64,000 nucleotides of DNA from Pochonia chlamydosporia 170. Its lineage: Eukaryota > Ascomycota > Sordariomycetes > Hypocreales > Clavicipitaceae. Location of the stretch: positions 1,116,001 to 1,180,000 of the forward strand of contig NW_019154043.1 of assembly GCF_001653235.2 (NCBI RefSeq), given 5' to 3'. A model generated the notes under the pieces. It saw only the letters and a program-made list of their open reading frames with translations. It had not been told where the DNA came from and made no database searches. The translations under genes were made by a program, and so were the position numbers. Shown here one piece after another: positions 43,499 to 55,323 of the stretch. Each line of letters opens with the position of its first letter. Position 1 is the first letter of the stretch.

Positions 43499-44073
43499 TC
43501 TTGCCCTTCGAGATTCCTCGTTGCTGCTTACGGGCGATATTCCCAGTCGGGCATGAGGTGGCTTTCTGACGTGGTTCGGGTTGACCGGAGAATGATTCGT
43601 TATCTACAAATCGGTTATGAGCTAGGCCCTTATATATCCAACTGAGTAAGGTGCTCGCCGCTATACTTTTGCCCAAGGAAATCGGCCAGAAGCGGGCAAA
43701 TCTCACGTCGAAGCGATTGGCTCATTAAGCCGGACTTCTCCGCGAAACCTGATATTCTTATTGGGCAAGACTGAGGGGCCTCAAATCTACTGTGGCCGCT
43801 TCATCATGTCATGAATAAAAAATACTTGACTGCCATCTTTCGCATGCACTGTCTCATATCAAATTAAAGTCCTCATCACATAAGATTGGCAAAGCAGCCA
43901 TGAACTCATGAACTATTACTCATACACTAAGGAAGTGCGAATAGGCGACCGGGCTATCTCAGCATTGACAGAACCCTGCAGCGTTTCAGGGGAAACCTAA
44001 CCAACTCATACTCTCGAACTCATTGCAGACAGAACTCTCACTAGCAATTTGCTGTGTAGGCTTTTTTCATGCC
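43499..44073. other. Spacer, nothing recognised
   Basis: Short frames only; lies between the BAH duplicate and the MADS-like mini-gene. Confidence 0.35.
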
Positions 44074-44353
44074 TTACTTGACCTTGTCAATAAGCCGATC
44101 GTTACATAGGTCGATGGTTAGTATAGGGTAGGAATTGTAAGACGAGCCAACTCACCAAGTCACGAGACGAGACGGGAAACGATGGGTCATCCGTAGACTT
44201 ATAGTCGTAATGTTTTTGTTTCCGCCGTACGAGTAGGTAATCATCCGCATCATAACGCCGGCTTAATTGGTCGCATCTTTTCATAAAACGAAAAGTTGCT
44301 CTAGCAAAATTGTCATTTGTCCTATCTCGTTTACTGACTGGAGGCGGATTCAT
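44074..44353 (-). CDS. Small MADS-box-like protein
   Basis: Exon 44353-44156 plus a tiny terminal exon 44082-44074, joined across a 67-nt intron (donor GTGAGT, ACTAAC branch site, acceptor CAAG), encode 68 aa. The product reads RTNDNFARATFRFMKRCDQL, SRRYDADDYLLVRRKQKHY, then DDPSFPVSSRDL. This resembles short fungal proteins with an SRF/MADS-type fold (R-K-x-ELS-xY-D-Y-RR-K-Y-DDPxFP). It would be a small DNA-binding nuclear protein. The last exon adds only VK before the stop, so the gene model rests on splice signals. Confidence 0.5.
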
Positions 44354-46403
44354 TTTTAGAGAAGATATAGAGTGCTGTAGCCGGCTGGTCTCGAGTCTCA
44401 GCTTGCCACCTATCTGGTGGGTGGCTTATATGGCTAGTCATTGCTGTGTTGCGCAGCCATTGTTATTTGAAAGCTCTTTGGTCGGGAATAACGCCCTGTC
44501 GGCGATGGCGGAACCCTTGCCTTGTAAATGATCCAGTTTGAGCCTATTTGTCCCCTCTCTTCCTTGCATTATACGGAATGCAGCGTGCCACTTAGGTGCC
44601 TCGGTTGTGACTGTAATGGCTTTCATGGTTCGTTATCATGTGAGGTTTTTCGAAGCCATTGTTGGCTGGAAGTATATGCTCTAGATCGGAAATGCACGAT
44701 AGCATTGCGGCGGTCGCTTTGTCGGGTAGCCGATGTGGGCAATCATGAACATTACAGACCTGATTCGAGCACTTCCTGTTCACACATAATGCGACATGTC
44801 TAGTGTAAGCGCTAAGTCGGACGTACCTGGCCATGAACTGGATGGCATGGTGCGTGGCATGTGTCGATAAGGGGATTAATGCCAGTAAACTTCGCTGGCT
44901 GGTTGGAACCAACGCACGTGACCACTTGGCTGATGTCTGCCAGCAAGGGAGTACGTGGGCACAAGTTCTTCCGTTGGAAACTGTGTATACAGTACACAAT
45001 TCTTTTATGCACACTGACCAAGGACTCCCCTAATTTACATCATTGCCAAACCGCTGTATATTCTTGCATTCCAAAGAGCGACAGCAGCTACGTTTGCTAC
45101 CTAATGAGCCACAAACTGTAAGGGAGAAAAGACACGCCCTTCACTGCGAGTTACTCATGCACTTCTGGCCTCAACTGTGTCGTAACATTTTCATCTGTTC
45201 AGGTCAATACTTACACAAGCCAACAAACAGGGTGAAAAGCGGTTTCTGGCCGCTCTGGCGCTGCCATTCTCAGTGGATTTTAAAACACGCCCAATCCCAC
45301 CCCATGGGGTGCAATATACACACCCCTGGCTTCACATACAGAATGGTAATAGTCGTTTTTCGGCTGAAGAAACGAACTACCTCAAGATGCATCGTCAAAA
45401 TGGGCTTTTAGAGAGAAAATGCGCTCAAACTATCATAGCAGCAAAAGCATTGACTTCTTAGGGTATTAACGTAAGTGTCTTGCAGACTTGTTTTCCGCCA
45501 CATTTGGCCGTAGTAATAATGGCTGAATTGACGCCAAAATTAACCATAACAGCCTTTAAGGACGACAGTCACGGATATGATATAGTAGGAACGCCCAATA
45601 TGGCTGTGAAAGCTTTCCTGGACTTTGTCAATTAATCACTGCCATTGCTTGAAATGAGGTTGCGTTGGACACTGTATTAATACGACAATTCGAGATTCCT
45701 TCCTGCCATAGCCCTCTTGCAGAAGATGGGGTAGGTGCCTGTACAGTGTGCGACCTATGGGAAATGCTCCTAGTACCACAGCAGTATTTTTCCTGGCAAC
45801 ACGCCGTGTAGCTTTGCTGGCTGGGCTGGTCATCAGCGGGAAACACGGCAAAACTTCGGCGATTGAGTGCTTTAGCGAACTTTCATAATCTCATTAGTGG
45901 CAGATACCTCCGCTAAATTTTAGGGTGAGTAAAATATTGAAGTAAATCATCCATAGACAGCCATTTTTTGTTCAATTGTTCAATCGACGACAATATTCAG
46001 TGTGAAACAGCTACTACGTGTGCCTAGAGAGGACCAATTCGGCGTTTGGCAGAAGCGCCTGTCTTGCCCCAATCCCATCCGGGAGGGTTATGAGTCTGCC
46101 GGTGAGACCCGTACTAGCCACATTGTTCAGCCACCAAAAATGGACTTTCAGGTGGCTGAAAACCATTGAAAATCGCTATTCTGGACTTGACTTGCTTTTC
46201 ACCTGGTGCACGCCCTACTGTCTGATTTCATGTTACAGAACAAAGGCGGCCAAATAGACCCGACCCGCCGGGGCAGGCAGGCGCGCAGGTCGGGGTCGGA
46301 CTGCAACAAAGGTTTCCCTTGATGAATGTCTCACGTTTACCTTTTTTGTCAATTTTCAGCTCAAGCTTACATTCTTAGCTAAGAACATCCAAAGCTCGAG
46401 CTA
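44354..46403. other. 2-kb gene-poor interval
   Basis: Overlapping short frames on both strands (for example 44592-45014, 45043-45411) show no motif. A 38-codon frame at 45521 (MAELTPKLTITAFKDD) is too short to judge. A 10-bp inverted repeat (TTCAGCCACC / GGTGGCTGAA) lies near 46,124-46,158. Confidence 0.35.
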
Positions 46404-47593
46404 TCATAGAACTGATGCCACAACAAGGATCAATCCAAGCCAAAAGCCATATAATATACCGACGTACGATCTTCCAGCCTCACTCTTTATAACACTATCG
46501 ATAGTAAACCCCAACGTCGCATTCCATTTCGGTTTCCCTTGGCCGAGAAGTAGACTATCAGATCGTAGGCCATCGAGCGTGCCAGAGAAGCCAATATCGA
46601 CACTGCCCACAATCTCCACAAGCGCAGACTTGGGCTCCATCTCGAATAAGCCAGTGATATCAATCGATGCAGAATTGTTATCGAATTGAACTTTCATTTG
46701 AGGATAGGGGATAGATTTAGTCCAGTCGATTTTGCCCAGATTAGAGTTATTGAAAGTAAATGGTTGCAATATACTTCCCGCGTAGAGACATTGTTCGATC
46801 TCAGAGGAGTCGGGTATACTGGAACCTGCGCATTGTTGTGTTAAATTGAGAGCAAAATTGGTGCCGAAGAAGCTGTCGTTGGCTGCGATCCCTGAGAATT
46901 GATATTGGACATCGGACGATTGGCTGGTGTTCAAAAACCAATTTGGACTTCTGGCCCTGTCAAGCAATCAAACATGTTAAATGTTAGTTGGTGGTCTCCC
47001 TACGCCACATAGCTATCAGAACATAAAAGATAGATTATTGCTATTAGCACAGAAAGAAAATACCTACCCGTTAGAGTAAACTTCATATGTTTGATACTTA
47101 TCATCTTCGGAACCAGTACTGTTAGTGCCTTTTACCCGAGCCGCAATTCGGACGCGTATCGGATTGCTTGCATCCTCCCCTTCCGAATGATCAGAATGAA
47201 TAGGCATTGAAATTGCCGCAACTGCATCCATGGAAGCATGTATTGTGCTGCCTATAAATCTTGCGCAAGGATTTGAACGAGGGTCATTATCGGAGCCATG
47301 GCCATCATCGTTGACATCTGGATCTTGCAACCTTAGAGTGAAAGTGACAGTACCATTATAGTACCTAGAAGATCATGCAGTTCAGTTGGCCAAAAGTTCG
47401 AAGAAGTTCCGATTCCAAGCAGATAAATTGAGGTAAAGATAGCTTACGAGCCAGTTGCATAGTAAAAGCCATAGTTTAGACCAGTGACATTCTCCGGTCG
47501 CAATCCAGACTTAAAGTCATATGTCGCATCGATAGAGGCGTATACAGACCCTAAAAGGGTAAAACTCACACATATGAGATTCAAAGGGTACAT
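46404..47593 (-). CDS. Secreted, N-glycosylated GPI-type protein of unknown function
   Basis: Exons 47593-47448, 47364-47068 and 46956-46404 join in frame (996 nt, 331 aa) with donors GTAAGC and GTAGGT and acceptors CTAG and ACAG. The N-terminus is a signal peptide (MYPLNLICVSFTLLGSVYA). The body carries many NxS/T sequons (ENVTG, YNGTV, TNSTG, LNTSQ, ANDSF, ALNLTQ, WNATL) and few cysteines. The C-terminus ends in a hydrophobic tail (VGILYGFWLGLILVVASVL), indicating GPI anchoring or a membrane span. I do not recognise the family. The gene is intact and its splice sites are good, so it is likely expressed at the cell surface. Confidence 0.72.
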
Positions 47594-49594
47594 CGTGGCT
47601 CTGAATGGCTCAGAAGGGTTAGGCGCATAGAAATTTGCAATCCCTAGAGCACCACCGTTGTATTAATAATATTGTATCTCTGTTTGATACAGAATACAGT
47701 TCAAGAGTGCAGACCCTCGATCTGGCGGCCAGACCCTATTTCAACCCCGCTTTTGATTGGGCTGGCTGAGGAAATTCTGAAGAACTCGCTCGGGTGCTCG
47801 CGCTTTAGGATGACTACCAGGCACATATGGTTGCCAGTTCACCCAAAAAACTTTGCCCCACTGACTGATTTCAGTCGCATTCGCTTTGCTTGCCTGAAGG
47901 AGCGAATATTGAAGCACTTCTACGCCACACCACCAAAAAGCACCACACGTTCCATGGGTACATGAAACTCTTATTGGCGGTTTCAGGACCCGGACGCCAA
48001 TCTGTCGCCCTGGTACTCAGGGTTTCAGGGGAGTAAATGTGTGAGGCTGGCCTGTTGGAATACCAACTGGCTGGGCATGCTATCACGGCAAAAGTATAAC
48101 AGCCCCCTATTGGCCATACTGCTTATGTCTAGAAAAATAGAGGATAACCCATAGGAAGCCACCTGTGAGAGTGGACCGACTACTAGCCCCCCGGGCCCTA
48201 GCAGCCCAAACTCATCCTTGTGATGCTGAGCAATCACGTCGAGACTCATCTTCCTTACGTTCTGTTGCGCTCCAAATCCTTGAACCTTGAGTGCCGACAG
48301 CCCGACCAAGTGAGGCGAATGACATATTGCATCCGTACTAGGGAGTCCCAGTCCCTTAGGCAGTTCGTACGTTTGCTGTCCAACCTCCGTCTCATCATCT
48401 TGTCATATACACCACGCTCGTTCACCGTGAGCGATTCGAATCAAAGTTTCTGCCAACACTCTCCGTTGCCTGCGGAATCGTAACACAATCTTGATTAGCA
48501 CAGAAGCCACTACGTGCAGTACGTTGGTGTCCACCCCATAACGTGTCAAGATGCTGCGACGCTCTACCGGTTAATTGTGTTCGACTGTGATCACGCTGGC
48601 CATTCACTTCAGAATGTTTCTCGACAGCCTCACTGAGACTCAACGCGGCTGGCGTCAGCCCCTGCACCGGTTTGGCGTGCTGCATGCTTCTAGCCTTCTT
48701 GTCTCCCCCGCACTCAGCAGACGTGTGGAGATTTAACACACATTATAATCGAGGAGTTTGACAAAGTTCTTGGACCATGCTGTATGGCGAAGCATGAACA
48801 CCCCCCACTAAGCTGAGTCTTGATCACTACTTTCATAGTTCACAGCCTCGGCGTTCTTGCGATATCCTTCCAGCTCGAGCATCTGACCGGTCAGGAGACT
48901 ACTTGCCTTCAGCAGACACAATTGAAGGATGGAGTGCCTTTTAGTCAGGAACCAAAGCCCAAGGCGGCGCGTTGATGACGCAATAACCCATTTGTTAGGT
49001 GCTCCCATCAGCTGATGAAGTGTGTTTACAAGCTCGAGCCTTGTTCCTCCTTTCCGGGCGCCTGTGTCAGACGTTTCCATCATACTTGCAACTCTACTTG
49101 GCGGAATTTGGTAACGAAAAGGTGTGGAAAAGTGAAACGCAGAATCAGGAGCAAGTTGATTCTTAATTCTGGTTGATAGTATCCTCAGCTGGCACAGCCC
49201 AAATGCCCAATCTCCACAGCGACCGCAGGTACCCACGTCTCTGAGCCGCTTGTTTACGGGACGGTTGGCCATAACTCATGTCACTCTTGTGGTCCTCCTT
49301 TCAGGCAGCAGTCCACAAGAGCAACCGCTGAGCGTACGAATAGTGGAGGTCGCCCAATGATTGTGCCATTAGGGTCCCAAACAAAGTAGATAATTCCGGC
49401 CAACCGCAACGTTGAGAAAGATTGGTCGATTTGGATGAGCTGTTTGCAGCCTTATCGCCGCTCTCCAAGGGCCCTTTTCCATCCAGACTGGTTGTCCTCA
49501 TTGGCAGCCTTGCATTCAATCCAGAGGTAGTCCCTTGAAGTGAACTGTGGAGGTAGATTCTGTTGTAACGGGCCTGGAGTCAACTAGGAGCTGG
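47594..49594. other. 2-kb interval with unassigned minus-strand frames
   Basis: Minus-strand frames at 48025-48309, 48808-49272 and 49301-49519 contain plausible-looking stretches (LQLCLLKASSLLTGQMLEL, GFGAQQNVRKMSLDV) but no known motif. They could be exons of a degraded gene; I could not join them with confidence. Confidence 0.3.
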
Positions 49595-50159
49595 TGCAAA
49601 AAGCACCATCAGTCCTATCAGTCCCACGAAGAATGTCAACGGCAAGATCCCTTGTCCTCACTGCACCAAGTCCTACCTCCATGCCAAGCACCTGAGGCGC
49701 CACACCTTCGCCGCAAGTACAATTCTAGGCCCTATCTTGTCTTTTCGCACGGTTTGCACATACTAACCACTCTCCCAAAAGGACGCTGGCGACCCCCCCT
49801 ACACGTGTATACTTTGCCATGATGCCTTGTCTAGAAGCGACATTTTCAAGCGCGACTTCCAGAGGTGCTCCATTCGTCGTGGAAATCACACCGGAGTAAG
49901 CCACTTATGTCGCTTGTTCCACCATCACGCACATGTTGAGGATAATGCTCGGGCTCAGAAGGTTGGTGGTCCTCGCAAGTTGGGTGGCATAAACCACCTT
50001 AGTTTGAACAACATGGCCTCCGACCGCATTATTTTATTCATCCCTCGTGCATGGGTCTCGTCACTGATGGCATGGGCAGCGAGGGCTGGTGACAAAAGTT
50101 GTCTGTATCGTTCCACCAGCGCCAACCAGGACCCAAATGAAATGGTCCTCGACATGTGA
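49595..50159 (+). pseudogene. C2H2 zinc-finger transcription factor relic
   Basis: The first part reads KNVNGKIPCPHCTKSYLHAK and HLRRHTF (finger 1). It is followed by a likely intron (donor GTACAA at 49717, TACTAAC branch, acceptor at 49781) and then GDPPYTCILCHDALSRSDIF and KRDFQRCSIRRGN (finger 2), HTGVSHL. This matches a conserved fungal two-finger C2H2 regulator in which finger 2 normally reads ILKRHF-x-KCSIRRGNPTG. Here the zinc-binding histidine is replaced by Asp (KRD). The simplest splice does not keep the frame, and the usual long regulatory domain after the fingers is replaced by about 90 unrelated residues. I call it a dead fragment. Confidence 0.65.
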
Positions 50160-51048
50160 GCCTCTCAGCCCTATGGGCTAAGGTATCTTGCCTAGTTACA
50201 ACAAGTCCTTGGATTCAAATTGAATGCGTATGTCTGTTGATCCTGCGGGGACCAACAGTCTAGCCTTGATTGAAACTACCTCTCAACAATCTCTTTCATC
50301 TTACGAATTGGAGAGACGAGATCGAAGATTCCTACGTCGAAGGTAATGGGCAGCGAACATGCTCAGTTAACCGTTGATAACGGAATGGGCGGGTTAAGGG
50401 AATGATTGGTCATTTAGTATGAGTGAGGCTCTACCCTCTAGACATGATATGACACAAATCATTATTAGACCCGCTGGACTGTATTACTGCCTCAATCTGC
50501 TTTTGCTTTACTCTACAATCAGAGCGGCCTCGAGAGTCAGTGCCGTTCTGGAGCCTGATAGACTCGCTGCGAGACACATACTCGTCAAAGCTCGTTCGAT
50601 AAGTAATGTTACCCCGTTGCAGGACATTGCACATACCGGGAGTAATATGTGCTGTGTATCTGGAAGTGGACTGTTCCTGGAAGTGGACTGGTGTCTGGAA
50701 GTGGACATTGTATTGGACTGACTAGCGCTGGGGGCGGCGGGACGGGCCGTGACATCTGAACAACATATTGAGATGACAGTAAAAATGGCTCAGTCAAGAT
50801 GCTTCTCGAAACGGGGAAGGCATAAGGAGAAGACCAGGGTAAGATGCCGGAGAACGCTCTGTCTCCCACAGACATTTTCCTAAGACTTAAGAGTTTTAGC
50901 AAAAAGAGAAGAAAAGAAGAGACCTAGGAGACATACAACGACTAGTGTTCGCTGGGCATTGCCGTCCTAGCCACTTTACCGACTTGACTCCGAGAGAGCT
51001 GACGGGCCCGTCATGCCGCGGCCGAAATTTGAACTCGCCCGACCTTTA
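50160..51048. other. Spacer with a short tandem motif
   Basis: No gene seen. CTGGAAGTGGACT occurs three times at 50660, 50677 and 50695. Confidence 0.4.
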
Positions 51049-51086
51049 TACGGTGGGATATTAGTACTGCAACTGCAAGAGGGCCA
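51049..51086 (+). repeat. Left terminal inverted repeat of the integrase element
   Basis: 38 bp; one mismatch (position 21) to the complement of 54752-54789. Preceded by the target duplication CCTTTA. Confidence 0.9.
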
Positions 51087-51153
51087 GCCCCGCAATCCAC
51101 CCACATACACACACACATCAACGACACACTCATCGCAGCACCCGCCTTTTACA

Positions 51154-53000
51154 ATGCCGCCACGCCGCCAAATTAAGGATTTTCGAGAAGCCATCAAGAT
51201 AAGAAGAAATAATAGCCATTCGAATAATTAGATCTATGCGTTTTTAAACGAATTGCTTCTAGCTTATAGTGGCAGCACTGTCTTGTTTTGTACCTTTAAG
51301 AGACAACTGTCTGATTGGGGTCTAACCGCTTTAGTCCCAAGCCATTAAAGGCTTTAGCCTTTATATGAGGACATCTGCGATCTGTACTATAAAGGAGTAT
51401 TAATTCAAGATATCCTGGCTAATATTAACTCCCAGCTCTAATTAAGAAATAATATACCTATCAGCGAGCAAACCTTGTACAATCAACTTAAATGCTGGGG
51501 TTTAAACAGCTGGCATAAAGCTTTAGAGGTCTCTAAAGATCTAATTAATTGGGTTAAATACTACTTCTTTAACTTTAGCTTCTCTAATCTCTTAATCCTC
51601 CGTGATCTACAACGAGAGGGTTATTCTGAGGCAAATCGATAGATAATACAGCGAATCCAGTACTGCTATGGTATAAAGCAGCGACATTAAATACACGAAG
51701 AAAGAGAAGAAACCCTCAACCGTGCAATTTAATTCCTGCACTAAGACCTTTAGCAGAGCACAGCTATCCTTGGTTTTAGTAAAGGGCTTCTCTATTAATA
51801 TGTTTGTTAACAAGCACAGCTAGCTGTATCACAACGCCATTTATATGATTATTATTGCTCTGCTTTTCCTAAAGAAGTTGCAGGTCGCCGCGACAGCAAT
51901 TTTAAATAACGCGCAGACTTTAAAGTACCTGGCCCAAACTTCCTATGGTCTCTTGATGGCTACGAAAAGCTAAAGAGGTTTGGATTTCAGATTTACAGCT
52001 GCATTAATGCGTATTCACGATGTATTATCTGGTTCTTTATTGGAAGGTCAGCTATAACTTTAATAAGCACTTTAAAGCAGTACCTCCAGGCGGTTTAAAG
52101 ACTACAAATGCGACCCTTTTTCACAAGATCTAACCATGGCGTTGAGACCCCTCTGTGGGCAGCAGCACAGGCAGCCCTTACAAAAGCCAGTCCAAAGAAG
52201 CTTAAATACACTAATGAAGACGGAATTAGCCACTACTACGAACAAGGTGATCGGCTAGATAGCTGTTATCTCTATAGACCAAGCATAAGAAACGTGAAGA
52301 TTGAATCCTAGTGGCGACAGCTATAAGGAGGCGCTATAGATCGTTGGATCACCTTCTTTAATAAGCTTGCCGGCTACGCGATTTTTAGGGATAATAACCT
52401 CGCTAATCAGATAGCTATATATGCTATCTATAGACCTATCATTCAAGACAAATTAGGACAATTTGTGCGGCTATAGAACAGTCATATTATCCGTAAACAA
52501 CCAAATCAACTAAACGTTTAATCGGGCGTCCTAATGGACCTATATCATACCACAGAAGACCCAAATTGGGGCGTCTCTCTTAGCCAAGATGACAATAGCC
52601 CTAATTAGCAGTTACTTTATAATATGTTGAGTCCGCTACAGCATATTGACATTGACACGCTGCTGCCAGAAGAGACAGAGGCCTGGTGTAATCAGCGGCT
52701 GCAAGAGATCGGATTTTAGGCTTGCCTAGATCTTGAAGATAACTCTAAACGCCCCTATGCGGACAAATTTATTCAACTACAAGATTCTATTAAAAGTTAT
52801 TAAAAAACGGGACATCTGCCAATCCTATAGCTTACACCTATTTCTACGGGCGGCGCAGTAGAATATAAATGCCTTCTTTAACGCAATTACCTTGCTAACC
52901 CGAGCCTCTCTAGAGACCCTCTTCCAATAGCATTTAATGCACAAATAGCTAAGATACAACAAGAAGACCTCACTCTTAATTAGACGTCAAAAAATCACCA
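51154..53000 (+). pseudogene. Integrase-core (rve-type DDE) transposase, RIP-degraded
   Basis: ATG 51154 (MPPRRQIKDFREAIKIRRNN) continues in one frame with about twenty stops, mostly TAG/TAA. A helix-turn-helix-like N-terminus (LIQDILANIN, ISEQTLYNQLKCWGL) leads to the catalytic core: GPNFLWSLDGYEKLKRFGFQ (first Asp retained), IYSCINAYSRCIIWFFIG (expected DAYSR reads NAYSR), RSNHGVETPLWA (expected RSDRG reads RSNHG), and NVKIES-WRQL (Glu retained). The two Asp-to-Asn changes are G-to-A on this strand, as RIP on the opposite strand would cause. The order matches fungal integrase-catalytic-core proteins. The protein would have cut and joined the element's ends, but this copy is inactive. Confidence 0.8.
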
Positions 53001-53216
53001 ATTTAGGTATCCTCTGTTACTTCTAGGGTAGGAGGTGCAGTTAAGCTGTAATTACAGCTTTTGTGTCACTGCGGCTAAGAGCAGGGGCCATCGCAATTTC
53101 CTCCTTACTAACATGTCTGCCACATTCATAACAACCTTTCTTCCAAGTAACTATTTCTACCTTTGAATAGCTACTATACTTCAATATCCTTCTGCTAACG
53201 TTAATTAGTTGCCGTT

Positions 53217-54501
53217 ATGCCGGCCAAGGCTCAATCGATCAGTGTTATCTGTGATAGCTACCCACGACGAATTCGGCACGCTGATATACGACTTGAGAAT
53301 CCAAGTGTGCCAAGATGCGGTTTCTGCGGCAAACTCTGGCCACAAGAAATCATTGTGGATAACTCTAATAGCGAGGTTATCTTAGAAGCTAGCCAACAAA
53401 GATTTACATCCTCAACGACCGGCTATATCACATCGCAAGGAAGAGCTCTATCTGATCTAACGAGGTCTGCATCTCCTGCGTTATCTTCCTCATTAGCACT
53501 AGGTCGATCAGTCAATCTCAAGCAATTTAAGCACTTTAAGCAGATGAGGCGCGAAGCCAACCAGGCCACAAGAGCAGCCAAAGAACCCTCACCTTTCAAT
53601 AACCCAATTGGCTTAAAGATCCAGGTAAAAGCCCTACATTTAGATGGCTATAATCTTAGAGGAGGCTTCTTTAAAGCCAATAAAATAACTTCACTTGGTA
53701 TTAAGGTACAACCAGTTGCGTATAATTTCTATTACTAACTGCTATTTAGGTGGCCTAGATCTTCCTCTTATCCCTTAGAACACACTATAATCGATCTCAA
53801 AGGATTGTTTTACTTCTAAATACCTTAGCAACCTCTGGAAAGATTCTAACGCAACTGATTGACCAAATATAGTATTTAGGGTATCTTTTGAGAGAATTAG
53901 CAAATCAGAGACAGGGACCTTTATCTCTGTTGCCTTTAAACGCAAGCCTTTTAAATCAATAGCTGATATTTTTAATACTGATGCTAATTACACTTGGGCC
54001 ATTAAAGATGGAAGAGCTGTTCTCTGGATTGATATCCAATTTACAGGCGATCAGCTAAAACCACAGCCAAAGAAGCCTCAAATTAAATCAAAAGGAAGAA
54101 GCTAACAAATGACTTCAAACATATTGGTTAGCGACTCTATTAAAGTAGCAACTCAATTAGCTTTAGCAGACAATATAGAAGAGGTCAAAGGGGAGTTAAC
54201 TCGTGAGGTTATTAGCCTCAAAGCTTTCCCGCCTATAGAAGTCGCTAAGAGCGACTCAGATGCTCAGCAAGGAGATTAGGAAGAAGAGGCACAGTTAGAA
54301 GGCGATAAACCTCAGACAGATTTAGCTGGAAAGGATCAGGAAGCTCTACAGGAAGGAGAAACCCATCAGAGTCACCAGCCCGCAAGGAAACAACTACAGG
54401 GTCCAACATTAGATAGCGATAATAAGCCTTTAATTCCTCGATTAAGTCGCTATGGTCGCGCAACACGGGCAACCATTAAAGCACAATCATCGCAATCATA
54501 A
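53217..54501 (+). pseudogene. Second gene of the integrase element, function unknown
   Basis: ATG 53217 opens 173 codons: a possible C-x2-C pair (RCGFCGKLWP), a Ser-rich stretch, a basic helix (LKQFKHFKQMRREANQATRA) and IGLKIQVKALHLDGYNLRGG. After a frame change around 53,740-53,880 (an intron or indel) a second part reads GTFISVAFKRKPFKSIADIF and TWAIKDGRAVLWIDIQFTG. It then becomes acidic and Gln/Glu-rich and ends RLSRYGRATRATIKAQSSQS before the TAA at 54499. It lies between the integrase and the right terminal repeat on the same strand, so it belongs to the element. I recognise no family; a DNA-binding accessory or target-choice role is only a guess. It has fewer stops than the integrase gene. 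Confidence 0.55.
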
Positions 54502-54751
54502 TCTGGCCATTTTAAACAGCTCAATAAAACACATCTAAAGCCGACGACCTACTTTTGTAGAACCCGTTATAATACGCGATGGTTAGAAACAGTGTAGTTC
54601 GCATTGGCAATACAACCGATAAATCCTCATCAATATAAAATCGCTGAAATTTGATTAACTTGTGGTTATTTTGCTCGAAAAAGAGCCTCGGAAGCCTAGC
54701 ACGGGGCTTCCTGATTTTTTGCAGGTTGGGTTGTGTGTACCACTTGTGTTT

Positions 54752-54789
54752 TGGCCCTCTTGCAGTTGGAGTACTAATATCCCACCGTA
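54752..54789 (-). repeat. Right terminal inverted repeat of the integrase element
   Basis: Inverse of 51049-51086 with one mismatch; followed by the target duplication CCTTTA at 54790-54795. Confidence 0.9.
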
Positions 54790-54795
54790 CCTTTA

Positions 54796-55323
54796 CCCGA
54801 AACGCCCGCCTGGACCCGCTTTTTCCGTCCTCTCCGTGTCTCCATCCTGCCACCGTTTTGCTCACTCTCCGGCGTCTTCACTCCGATACCGAAGCGCTGG
54901 GCAATAGACTACCACCCGCCGTGCACTGCACACGCCCTTATGTTGCCTATTTTCGACCCTAGGCCTCGCATGAATCCCTCACTCGTTCTGGGAGGCGCCA
55001 GATGCCCCTTCTCGCCCTTTCTATCGACATTGGGGTTTTCCACATTGGGCTCGGCTGCCCATGGCCGGGTAATGCGTACTCAGTCTACAGTAGTCATGGA
55101 CGCGCCCGTGTTGGTCAGACCGTGGACATGCCACCTTACTATATCTGTGCGTCTCGTGGCTATGGCCTGCGGTCTGCTTTGATCCTGGTTATGGTCTGAT
55201 AAATAAGGAGGGCCGCGCCTCCTTCATGGCGCAGGAGAGGCGATTTGACTTTCATGCTTTCCCATGACCCCGTAGTCCCATCCTCGTGTTATCACCGAAC
55301 CGTCTCCCTTTTAGCCCGCCATA
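54796..55323. other. Spacer, nothing recognised
   Basis: GC-rich segment with short frames and a near-palindrome GGAGGGCCGCGCCTCC near 55,208. It leads into the recombinase relic. Confidence 0.35.

Larger units (their letters stand above)
51049..54789 (+). mobile_element. Complete TIR transposon with decayed integrase-like gene and 6-bp target duplication
   Basis: The 3741-bp unit is bounded by 38-bp terminal inverted repeats (51049-51086 and 54752-54789, 37 of 38 identical; outer end TACGGTGGGATATTAGTACT). It is flanked directly by CCTTTA on both sides (51043-51048 and 54790-54795). Inside are a stop-ridden integrase-core gene and a second decayed gene on the same strand. A DDE integrase in a TIR element with a 6-bp duplication is reminiscent of the IS3EU group of eukaryotic transposons, but I assign this only tentatively. 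Stops are mostly TAG/TAA where Gln is expected, consistent with RIP. Confidence 0.85.

Noticed and set aside
44354..46403. Several overlapping 60-140 codon frames
   Set aside because: All overlap on both strands without motif, signal peptide or plausible splicing.
50660..50708. Triple CTGGAAGTGGACT as a CRISPR-like array
   Set aside because: Spacing is 17-18 bp with no unique spacers, and the DNA is eukaryotic; it is a simple short repeat.
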